Shown here in pieces: positions 35,190 through 46,551 of a stretch of DNA of 64,000 nucleotides. The notes beneath the pieces were generated by a model that did no database searches, was not told where the DNA came from, and worked only from the letters and a program-made list of their open reading frames with translations. The DNA is from Tetrahymena thermophila SB210. Taxonomy: Eukaryota; Ciliophora; Oligohymenophorea; Hymenostomatida; Tetrahymenidae. The position numbers were made by a program, and so were the translations under genes. How positions within the stretch are numbered: position 1 is the first letter of the stretch; each line of letters begins with the position of its first letter. The stretch is from assembly GCF_000189635.1 (NCBI RefSeq), contig NW_002476439.1, forward strand, positions 161,870-225,869. The letters run 5' to 3'.

Positions 35190-37138
35190 TGGATCAATAA
35201 AAACTTCAAAAATTCCAAAATTGCAACAAGCACTCAAAAAAGAAATTAAAATTTATACAGGTAAATCAAGTCAGAGATTAGCCTACTTCTAATCTTTTTT
35301 ATTGTACTGATTGTATAAATGAAGACCTCAATTTTAAGGGAATAAACTATCTTCTAATTGAATAGATTATTTTATAAGGTGAAAACTGCATTCTATAAAA
35401 ATGGCCACCTGTAAATGATTAATAAATAGTTGAAAAATTGATTATGGAGACATCAAAATTCGACTAATCTTAGTATGTATTTCAAAGAATTACAAATTAC
35501 TTTGCTGAACTTCGAGATGAAGTAAACAGAAAAATAGAATATTGCTAAAAATAAATGATCAAAAATGCTCTCGATTTACCTTTGGGAAAAGACCAAATCA
35601 TAAAGCAATATTAATAGATATCATAAATTTAGTAACTTAGATCTTTGATTATTGAAAACAAAAATAATAAACTTGACTCTTAAGTAGAATAAAAATTTAA
35701 AAATTTCATTTCAGAATTAGAACTAAAAAAAGATTAAAATACAGAATAACTTCAAAAATTACTAGAGAAAAGTACTTAATAGTAATAATTAGTTAATTTC
35801 GAATATCCTAATATGATCAAATAATAAATCTTATCTTTTATTGATAAAATCAACTTCTTTGATAATGATTTAATTGATAACAGAAATAGCAATAACAGGG
35901 ATTAACCTTAAAAAGTTTATAACATTTGTGATAAATTAATGCCCTTAATTTCTAATAAATCTAATTATTGTGCTGATGATTTTTTAAATTTTGTTAGGAA
36001 TTAACTGGAAAAATTAGATTTTTTGTTTGAAAAGTTCTGTAACAAAAATATGTTTTAATTAGGGAAAGAGCCAATAAAATTTGATTAGATAAATGATTAA
36101 AAAATTAATGAAATTAATGAATATGTTAATCATTAAATCTAATTGTAAAATGATTAGAATTACTAGTTTTAGATATAGTAATCTCCATTCATTTAAGATG
36201 TTGAAAAAATTATAAAAAGCAAGATTAACTTTATTAATTAAGATTCTTAATAAATTTTAATTTAATATTTTAAAGAAACCTTCCCATTTGTGAAAAATAA
36301 TTTAAATATTTAACAATTTTAATAAAAAGATAATTTTTAATTGTTAAATTCAATGAATGAAGAAACAATAAAAAATCTTCTTTTGATATTGATAGAAAAA
36401 TAATTAATTGCAAATAATTAAAAATAAAGCGAAACTTTTAAAATTAAAGAAAATGAGTTATTTATAAAATATGATAGTTAAGAACTTGAAAAAATTCTAA
36501 AAGAATTTCCTATTTTTGATATAATTCCTAAAGGTAAAATAGATATTTTAAATAATTTGTAGTTAATTAAAAGTGAATTAAATGATGGAGATAAGAGAAT
36601 TTATATTAGACATCTAATTGATTAAAAATCAATAGAAATTGGTACAAATGAAGAAAATTACTATGGCAAAAAAAAAGGATAAAGTACAAATTGTATATTA
36701 AATATAGCTTTATAATTAAATAAAAAATATGTTTTTAGAATAAAGTTAAAGTCTTTTTAAAATTAAAATTTAATTTTTGGATTAATGTAGCTAAAAAATT
36801 TTAATATTTATGAAGGTATTGATGATTTAATGTATGTTTGTTTTTAACTAGAAAATAATAAATTAAAATTAAAAAGTTCTTCACTCAATTACAAATATTT
36901 AAAAGGAAAAGATATGGTATTGGAATAAGGAAGCATAGTTGAATGTAGAATATGGTTAGGAGGATAAATATTTTAAATTCTTGATTATCCAAAATATAAC
37001 TGTCAAGTAACTCTTGAAAATGAAAGACTATCATAACTTTCAATAATTAATGATTTAAAATTTTATTTATTAACTGGCCGTAGTGGCAGGTTTTATTCAA
37101 TAACTGATGCTTTTATAGTAGAAGATTTTAATAATTGA
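35190..37138 (+). pseudogene. TRIM-like B1, single-base frameshift near the start
   Basis: ATG at 35190 is in the position of the other family starts, but the frame encoding the finger (NCNKHSKKKLKF, then FYCTDCINED) and the rest of the protein, up to TGA at 37136-37138, is offset by one base. The break is at about 35217-35221, where this copy has CCAAATTGC and B2 has CCAAAATTGC. The remaining 638 codons are open. SPRY-like end visible (IIECRIWLGGQIFQILDYP-like). Either a recent pseudogene, an assembly error, or a longer gene with an unseen upstream exon. B subfamily differs from A in length of loops and many substitutions. Confidence 0.7.
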
Positions 37139-38017
37139 TATTTTATTCTGCATTTATTGTAAAACCTTGATTTTATATTTTATAATTTGTGAGTTAGACA
37201 ATATTTTTGCTTAAATATATTAGTAAATTTTCTTTTATTTATCACATTTAACAATAATTTTTCCCCCTTTCATCCACCACTAATATTTATAATATTAATA
37301 ATACTCTTAATTTAATATATGTTGCAATTCATAATAAAAACTCTAACTCTAATCCCTTAATCACTTAAACTCTACCTCAAACCTAATTCCAATCCCTTTT
37401 TATTTATTAAACTTTTTATAATAAAATTTTTTAAATTAGAAAATAAATTGAAAATACTTTATTTGGTTAACCATACTTTGATAATTTTTAGAGAAAATTA
37501 ACTTAAATATTTTAGGTTTTTAATTTAATTGATTTATTTATAATAATAAATATATTTAGGATTTGAGTTTTTTACAGATATTGTAACGTCTTAATAAAAT
37601 AAATATTTTTAATTTAAATTTAATATTGTTAATTAAATATAAAATATATTTAATATAATTATTTTACCATGAGATCAGATTTACCAAGGTGTTTTGAATT
37701 AAATAATTAATTAAAAATAGATAAAAATAAAATTTTCAAGAATATAAAGAAGCAAATAATAAAATATTTTAACTAAGTTAATTTTTTACTTCCCAAATTA
37801 TTTTTAATTAAAGAATCAATTTTTATCAGTAAATTAAAATTTTGAATTTACTTTTTAGGGTAAATAAAAAATAATATTTTATTAGGTTGTAAACCACTTT
37901 TTATAAAAAAAAAAATTCACTTTAAATTCAATTTTAAAAAATTATTTTACTTCCTCTTTTTATTTTAATTTAAAACTCTAAACATTTAAAATTATTGAAC
38001 ATATTATATCATTTGTT
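37139..38017. other. Intergenic; start of the A3 duplication unit
   Basis: AT-rich. From about 37660 (TTACCATGAGATCAGA) it resembles 40690-40950 upstream of A4, so the A3 and A4 units share more than 300 bp of upstream DNA. Confidence 0.55.
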
Positions 38018-38179
38018 AAAGAAAATAAAAGTATTCTATTTTTTTCCATAAATTAATAAATCTTTATTAGATTTTTGTATTTATTTCTTTTAAAAGATTT
38101 GATTCTTTTATATCATTACTAAATTTTAATTAATAATTTAAACAAATACAAACAATAAATAAATAAAGCTTATTTTAAA
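38018..38179 (+). promoter_or_regulatory. Conserved upstream block of TRIM-like A3
   Basis: Same block as for A1, 162 bp from the ATG. Confidence 0.45.
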
Positions 38180-40135
38180 ATGGATTAAACAAAGTCTTAA
38201 AAATTTCACAATTGTTCTTAACATTCAAAAAGGAAATTAAAATTTATTCAAGTAAATCAAGTCAACAGCAGCGCTGAATAAAATTTGTTCTATTGTACAG
38301 ATTGTATCAATGAAGATTTAAACTTTTAAGCAAAAAATTACATCCTAATTGAACAAATTATCTAATAGGGTGAAAATAGTATCATCTAAAAGTGGCCACC
38401 TGTTAATGACTACTCAGTAATTGAAAAACTAATTAAGGAAACTTCTAAATTTGATTAGTCATAGCATATTATCTAAAGAGTTACTAATTATTTCACAGAA
38501 CTTAAGGACGAAATTATCAGAAGAATTGATTTTTGTTAAAAAAAAATGATTAATCAAATTCAAGATTTGCCATTTGGAAAAAGCTAAATAATCAACCAAT
38601 ATCAATAGATATCACAAATTTTATAGCTTAGATCATTGATAAATGAGTCCAAGGATGATAAAACATTTTAATAATCACCAAAATAAGAGAAATTTAAAAA
38701 CTTTATTACAGAAATAGAATTAAAAAAAGATTAAAATACTAAACAATTACAATAATTGCTTGATTAGAGTGTTAAATAATAATATTTAATTAATTTTGAG
38801 TTGCCTAATATAATTAAAGAATAAATCTTCTCTTTTGTAGATAAAATTAATTTTTTCAATCATGGTATTTTAAATAGTTCAAATAATAATCACGTTGATA
38901 ATCAGAGTGAATCAACTAATTTTTGCACAAAAATAATACAGTTGATTTCTAATAAATCTAATTTTTGCTCAAACGAATTTTTAAATTAAGTTAAGCAAAA
39001 ATTAGAAAAGCTAAGTGCTTTGATAGAAGATATTCCTACGTAAAACATGTTCATTTAAGGGAAAAAACCAATAGAATTCGAAAAGTTAACAGATGAAAAA
39101 ATGAATTAAATTAATGAATTTGTTTAACATTAAATTTAGTTACAAAGCAACAGCAACTATCAAAGAGAGATCTAATAATCTAAAGTTATCAAAGATATTC
39201 AAAAAATTATGGAGAACAAACTCAATTTCATTAACTAAGCTTCATAAAAAACTATAATCAATCATTTGACAGAAACTTATCCTTATTTAAAGAAAGACGA
39301 AAATACTTACATAATTTAAGAATTAGAAAAATTTGAGTTATTTAATTAAATAGATGAAGAGATGATTGATGATCTCTTCTCTTTAATGAAAAAAAAGTAA
39401 GAGATCAGAAATTGTATGTACACTAGTCAAACATAAATAATTTAAAATATTTAAAAGTTTGAATTCTTTAAAAAAGAAAATCTTGATAGAATTTTTAGAT
39501 AATTCCCTATATTTGATTTAATTCCTCTATAAAAAATAAGTATCTTAAATGTTTTATAATTCTTAAAAGGTACTTTTAATGATGGTGATTAAAGGATTTA
39601 AATTTCAAAAAGTAATTTAAATTAGTATGAAATATCTGTAAATGATGAATTATATACAGGAGAAAAACGAAAAACTTTTGCTAACTGCATGTCAAGTATG
39701 ATTTTAGAAAAAGACACAAAATATATCTTTAGGGTATAATTTAAATTGATAGATATTTCATCAACGTATTTTCAAATAGGAATTATGGATTAAAAAAATT
39801 TAAATAGTTAAGAAGGATACAAAGATTAAAAATATGTTGAGTTTAAATATAAAAATAAATAATTAAAACTTGATTGTATTAGATTTAATAACTATTTAAA
39901 GGGAAAAGATTTGTAACTAGCTGAAAGTACAATAATAGAATTAAGAGTTTGGTTAAAAGGAAAAATACTATAAATAACAGACTACCCATAAAATAATTAC
40001 ATAGTTTCAATTAAAAATGAATAATTAGAAAAACTTCAAAATTTAGAAAAACCATCTTTTTTTGTACAATTATTTGAGTAATAAAAATCATATATTATAA
40101 CAGAGGCTTTAATAGTTTAGAATTTTGATATTTGA
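38180..40135 (+). CDS. TRIM-like protein A3 (651 aa)
   Basis: Single exon, ATG at 38180, TGA at 40133-40135, read through without a break. Finger NCSQHSKRKLKF and FYCTDCINED intact. Helical middle nearly as in A1 and A4. The SPRY-like end carries STYFQIGIMDQKNL, FNNYLKGKDLQ and IIELRVWLKGKILQITDYP. The last codons differ from A1 (NFDI before the stop). Closest to A4 across the gene and upstream flank. Confidence 0.82.
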
Positions 40136-40948
40136 ACAAAAATCTATAATTTATTTTATAATTGTTTGTTTAATATAAAAAATAATAGAAGTTTATAGTA
40201 TGTTTAATTCAAAATAATTTGTTTAGTTCTAAAGTAATTAATTTATTTTTTTATTTTATTTAATTTAAAATTTAATTTCATTAAAAAATATATAATATTT
40301 AGCAGTCAATGTGTAGATTTATAACGCCTTATACATATTTCAAAAATTTAACAACAAAAATCTAATGTAAATTTATTTATAATACTACCTTCTTCCTACC
40401 TATTTTACTTATGTAAAACACTCCATTATTGTAGCTTTATAAGACTGCTTATCTATTAAAATTATATAACATATTAAATTTAGGTTTTTCAAAGGTTTTT
40501 AATACAATCAATTATTTAAAAAGTGAGTTAGAGTTATTAAATATAGCATAAAATAAATAAAATCGAATAAAACAAATAAACTAAAAATATAATACGTCAG
40601 CATTAATTCTGAATATTTGAAAAAAAAAACCATATTTTTTTCTTCTTGAACTTATAAGGATTTACAGTTTTTTTTTTATTTGCAAATATTTTACCATGAT
40701 CAGACTGACTAAGGTGTATTGAGCTAAATTATTAATTAAAAATAGTATTAAAAATTAATATGTTTCAAGAATATAAAAAACATAAGGAGCTAATTATAAA
40801 AAATTTTATCAAAAATTAATTTTTCTACAATTTTAACTTAATTTTTCACTTTAAATTCAACTTACTTTCACTCCTTCTTTATATTTTAATTTAGAAAATT
40901 CAAATCTCGTAACATTTAAAATTATCGAACATACTACTCCATTTGTTT
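40136..40948. other. Intergenic; upstream part of the A4 duplication unit
   Basis: AT-rich spacer. From about 40690 it matches the region upstream of A3. No gene seen. Confidence 0.55.
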
Positions 40949-41110
40949 AAGAAAATAAAAGTATTTTATTTTTTTCCATAGATTTATAAATCTTTATTCA
41001 ATTTTAGTATTTCTTTGGTTTAAAAGATAGATTCGATTGTTTTGTATCATTATTAAATAGTTAATTAATAGTTTAAAAAAATACAAAAATTAAATCAAGC
41101 TTACTTTAAA
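40949..41110 (+). promoter_or_regulatory. Conserved upstream block of TRIM-like A4
   Basis: Same block as for A1, 162 bp from the ATG. Confidence 0.45.
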
Positions 41111-43066
41111 ATGGATTAAACAAAGGTTTAAAAATTTCACAATTGTTCTTAACATTCAAAAAGGAAATTAAAATTTATTCAAGTAAATCAAGTCAACAGC
41201 AGCGCTGAATAAAATCTCTTCTATTGCACAGATTGTATCAATGAAGATTTAAACTTTTAAGCAAAAAATTACATCCTAATTGAACAAATTATCTAAGAGG
41301 GTGAAAATAGCATCATTTAAAAGTGGCCACCTGTTAATGACTACTCAGTAATAGAAAAACTAATTAAGGAAACTTCTAAATTCGATTAGTCATAGCATAT
41401 TATTTAAAGAGTTACTAATTATTTCACAGAACTTAAGGACGAAATTATCAGAAGAATTGACTTTTGTTAAAAAAAAATGATTAATCAAATTCAAGATTTA
41501 CCTTTTGGAAAAAGCTAAATAATCAACCAATATCAATAGATATCATAAATTTTATAGCTTAAATCATTGATAAATGAGTGCAAAGATGATAAAACATTTT
41601 AATAACCACCAACTTAACAAAAGTTTAAAAAATTTATTACAGAAGTAGAATTAAAAAAAGATTAAAATACTAAACAATTGTAATAATTGCTTGATTCGAG
41701 TGTCAAATAGTAATATTTAATTAATTTTGAGTTGCCTAATATGATTAAAGAATAAATCTTCTCTTTTGTAGATAAAATTAATTTCTTCAATCATGGTATT
41801 TTAAATAGTTCAAATAATGATCATGTTGATAATCAAGGTGAATCAACTAATTTTTGCACAAAAATAATGCAATTGATTTCTAACAAATCTAATTTTTGCT
41901 CAAATGAATTTTTAAATTAAGTTAAGCAAAAATTAGAAAAGATAAGTGCTTTGATAGAAGATATTCCTACATAAAACATGTTCATTTAAGGGAAAAAGCC
42001 AACAGAATTCGAAAAGTTAACAGAAGAAAAAATGAATTAAATTAATGAATTTGTTTAACATTAAATTTAACTACAAAGCAACAGTAATTATCAGAGAGAG
42101 ATCTAATAATCTAAAGTTATCAAAGATATTCAAAAAATTATGGAGAACAAACTCAATTTCATTAACTAAGCTTCATAAAAAACTATAATCAATCATTTAA
42201 CAAAAACTTATCCTTATTTAAAGAAAGAAGAAAATACTAAAATAATTTAAGAATTAGAAAAATTTGAGTTATTTAATTAAATAGATGAAGAGATGATTGA
42301 TGATCTCTTCTCTTTAATGAAAAAAAAGCAAGAGATCAGAAATTCTATGAATAATAGTCAAACGTAAATAATTTCAAATTGTAAAGAACTTCAATAATTT
42401 AAAAAAGAAAATCTTGATAGAATTTTTAGATAATTCCCTATTTTTGATTTAATTCCTAAAGAAGGAATAAGCATCTTAAATGAATTATAATTTTTAAAGG
42501 GTACTTTTAATGATGGTGATTAAAGGATTTAGATTTAAAAAAATAATTTAAATTAATATGAAATATCAATAAATGAACTATTTTATCTAGGGAAATAAGC
42601 ATAAACTCTTGCTAATTGCATGTCAAATATGATTTTAGAAAAAGATAAAAAATATATCTTTAGGGTATAATTTAAATCGAAAGATAATTCACCAAGGTAT
42701 TTTCAAATCGGAATTATGGAGTAAAAAAATTTAAATACTCAAAAAGGATGTTAAGAATAACAATTTGCTGAGTTTTAATGTGAAGATAAATAATTAAAAC
42801 TTTTTGGTACTATCTTTAACAACTATTTAAAGGGAAAAGACTTGTAAATAGCTGAAAGTACAATAATAGAATTAAGAGTTTGGTTAAATGGAAAAATACT
42901 ATAAATAACAGACTACCCTTAAAATAATTACATAGTTTCAATTAAAAATGAATAATTAAAAAAACTTAAAAATTTAGAAAATCCATCATTTTTTGTACAA
43001 TTATTTGACTAATATAAATCATATATTATTACAGATGCTTTAATAGTTGAGAATTTTGATGATTGA
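41111..43066 (+). CDS. TRIM-like protein A4 (651 aa)
   Basis: Single exon, ATG at 41111, TGA at 43064-43066. Finger NCSQHSKRKLKF and FYCTDCINED intact. Very close to A3 in the N-terminal two thirds. Variation is greater in the SPRY-like domain, for example NSPRYFQIGIMEQKNLNTQ followed by a divergent segment ahead of FNNYLKGKDLQ. This pattern of a stable N-terminus and variable C-terminus recurs across the array. Confidence 0.82.
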
Positions 43067-43496
43067 ATAAAAGTCTATAATTTATTTTATTTTTGTTTTG
43101 ATGTGATACTTCAAAAAAAAAATTTTAATGTTTTAATCTGTAAAGTACCCAAATCTCCTCTTTTAAATTTATTGTTTCTTCTAATTCATGCTTATATTTA
43201 ATATAACTCAAAAAATTAGTGACCAATATATTTCTACTAAAAATATTTTGTTTTTTATTTTTTTAATTGTAGATGTTTGTTTTTTATATTTTTTCTATTA
43301 TTAAATAGTTAAGTACTATTTAATTTTATAATAAAATATAATTTAATCGAAATATTATTCTTCTAACTATATCATTATTATAGATAGACTCTTATTAATT
43401 AATTCATTCATTCATTTTTTAGTTATGGAGAGTAATTAATTAATTTATATTTGAATTAAAAACTAATCAAACATAATTAAGCTTTTAAAGAAATAA
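43067..43496. other. Upstream region of TRIM-like B2
   Basis: From about 43137 it matches the region upstream of B1 (34840-35189). No gene seen. Confidence 0.55.
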
Positions 43497-45452
43497 ATAG
43501 ATCAATAAATACTTCAAAAATTCCAAAATTGCAACAAGCACTCAAAAAAGAAATTAAAATTTATACAGGTAAATCAAGTCAGAGATTAGCCTAATTCTAA
43601 TCTTTTTTATTGTACTGATTGTATAAATGAAGACCTTGATTTTAAGGGAATAAACTATCTTCTAATTGAATAGATTATTTTATAAGGTGAAAACTGCATT
43701 CTATAAAAATGGCCGCCTGTAAATGATTAATAAATAATTGAGAAACTGATTAATGAGACATCAAAATTCGATAAATCTTAGTATGTAGTTCAAAGAATTA
43801 CCAATTATTTTGCTGAACTTCGAGATGAAGTTAGCAGAAAAATAGAATATTGCTAAAAATAAATGATCAATCATGCTCTCGATTTACCTTTGGGAAAAGA
43901 CCTAATCATAAAGCAATATTAATAGATATCATAAATTTAGTAACTTAGATCTTTGATTATTGAAAACAAAAATAATAAACTTGACTCTTCAGTAGAATAA
44001 AAATTTAAAAACTTCATTTCAGAATTAGAACTAAAAAAAGATTAAAATACAGAATAACTTCAAAAATTACTAGAGAAAAGTACTTAATAGTAATAATTAG
44101 TTAATTACGAATATCCTAATATGATCAAATAATAAATCTTTTCTTTTATTGATAAAATCAACTTCTTTGATAGTGATTTAATTAATAACACAAATAGCAA
44201 TAGCAGGGATTAACCTTAAAAACTTTATAACATTTGTGATAAATTATTGCCCTTAATTTCTAATAAATCTAATTATTGCTCTGATGATTTTTTAAATTTT
44301 GTTAGAAGCTAGCTGGAAAAATTGGATTGCTTGTTTGAAAAATTCTGTAATGAAAATATGTTTTAATAAGGGAAAGAGCCAATAAAATTTGATTAGATAA
44401 ATGAGTAAAAAATGAATGATATTAATGAATATGTTAATCATTAAATTTAATTACAAAATGATTAGAATTATTTGTTTTAGATATAGTAATCTCCATTCAT
44501 TTAAGACATAGAAAAAATTGTAAAAAGCAAGATTAATTTTCTTAATTTAGATTCTTAATAAATATTAAGTGAATACTTTAAAGAAACTTATCCATTTGTG
44601 AAAAATAATTTAAATATTTAACAATTTTACTAAAAAGAAAACTTTTAATTGCTAAATTCAATCAACGAAGAAACAATAAACGATCTTCTTTTGTTATTGA
44701 AAGAAAAATAACTAATTGCAAATAATGAAAAATAAAGCTAAACTTTTAAAATTAAAGATAATCCATTATTTAGAACTTATAAAAGTTATGAACTTGAAAG
44801 AATTCTAAAAGAATTTCCTATTTTTGATATAATTCAAAAAAAAAAAGACTAAATAGACATTTTAAAAGACTTATAGTTAATAAAAAGTTAATTAAATGAT
44901 GGAGATAAGAGAATTTTTATTTAACAAATAATTGATTAAAATTCAATCGAAATTAATTTAAATGAAGAAAATTACTAAGGTTAAAAAAAAGGATTAAATA
45001 CGAATTGTATATCAAATATAGTTTTATAATAAAATAAAAAATATATTTTTAGAATATAGTTAAAATCTTTTTCATTTCCAAATAATTTAATTTTTGGATT
45101 AATGCAGTTAAAAAATTTTAATTGTAAAACAGGTAATTAAGATTTAATGTATGCTTGTTTCAATCCAGTAAATTAAAATTTAAAATTATATAGTTGTTCA
45201 CTCAATTATAAATATTTAAAAGGATAAAATATGGTATTAGAATAAGGAAGCATAGTTGAATGTAGAATATGGTTAGGCGGATAAATATTTTAAATTCTTG
45301 ATTATCCAAAATATGACTGTCAAGTAACTCTTGAAAATGAAAGATTAGCATAGCTTTCAATAATTGATGATTTCAAATTTTTTTTATTAGTTAACTCTAA
45401 TATTTAATATGCAATAACTGATGCTTTTATAGTAGAAGATTTCAATAGTTGA
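43497..45452 (+). pseudogene. TRIM-like B2, start codon lost (ATA)
   Basis: The codon aligned with the family start is ATA at 43497-43499 (AAATAGATCAA versus AAATGGATCAA in B1). From there 651 sense codons run to TGA at 45450-45452 with no break. Finger NCNKHSKKKLKF and FYCTDCINED present. SPRY-like end includes IVECRIWLGGQIFQILDYP. Upstream in the same frame a TGA lies at about 43452 with no ATG between; the next in-frame ATG is near 43862, after the finger. So either it is silent, starts internally without the finger, or gets a start from an unseen upstream exon. Confidence 0.7.
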
Positions 45453-46551
45453 TATTTTAATCTACTTTTATTTTAATACCTTAATAATTTTATATTTTAC
45501 AATTTGTGAGTTAGAAAATTTTTTCAATAAATTTTCATTTTAACTTTTACAAAAAACTAAAATATGAGGTACCGTATATGCTGTAATTAAGGCGCATAAT
45601 GATATCAGCTTTAACTAAGTTTTTATGCACCTTACTCATTTATTTTTTTTGAAAACTATGAAGTGTGTGTAGTGTATAGCAAAAGGTTTTACAGTATATA
45701 AACTATATAGTAAATAATTATTGATACTAAATAATATATTTTTTTAGTATTTTTGTTTGTTTTATTTTTGTAACTTTATCAAATTGCAGCTGCTAAAATA
45801 TTGCTTTTAACTACCTTTTTATTTTATTTATTTATTTATTTATTTATTGAAATAAATTTTAATTAAGATAAAAGTATTAATTAAATAAAAATAAACTTAA
45901 TCTATTTACATTTTCATAAATTAATTTAGTGGCAGCTCTTGTTTAAATAGTTGAATTTAGTCTAGACTCTTCCTGATTTATTTTATTTTGTTTTCTTTGT
46001 TCAATAATATTATTATTTATTCTTATATTTTATAGCTTATTTTAATGGTAAAATTCCTTTTTTTATTTGTCATACTACTAAAAATCTAATTTATTAGAGC
46101 TAAATCTATCTTATTCACTGGCATACAAGCTTGAATTATATGTAGGTTTAATTATATTATTATTTGAATAATTGCATATGCTTTAACTATTTGAGTTCAG
46201 TGAAGTTATTCTGGCTGTAATAAATTATAAAATAAATAAAATCAAATTATAAAATAAATAAATTAATTAATTTATATACCTCTTGATTATTGCTAGAAAG
46301 CTTATCTGGTTTAATCAATGAAATTGTTATAAGTTTTAGACATGTTAATTCTATTTTATATAACTTATCTTTATACATAAGGATTAAGTTCTATTTCATT
46401 TTTTTCATATTAAATAGACATTTAAGAATTAATTTTTTCATTAAATTAAGAAAAATTAAGATATCCTTAATTGTTAGGATCTACATATTTATTAAATATC
46501 TTCTATTCTTCTGGATTAAGTATGCTCATTTAGCTCAATTTTTCATTTAAT
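45453..46551. other. Convergent 3' intergenic region
   Basis: AT-rich, containing the hairpin at 45588-45634. A plus-strand frame over 46290-46550 has no support as a gene; it lies just beyond and opposite the end of the EF-hand gene. Confidence 0.5.
45588..45634. repeat. Hairpin with a 12-bp stem
   Basis: TAAGGCGCATAA at 45588 pairs with TTATGCACCTTA at 45623-45634 with one C-A mismatch, loop of 23 nt. It stands out because the stem is not pure A+T. Lies 3' of the TRIM-like array. Confidence 0.5.

Noticed and set aside
46290..46550. Plus-strand hydrophobic ORF of 86 codons
   Set aside because: Composition is that of AT-rich intergenic DNA translated as I/F/L/Y, and it lies against the 3' end of the EF-hand gene.
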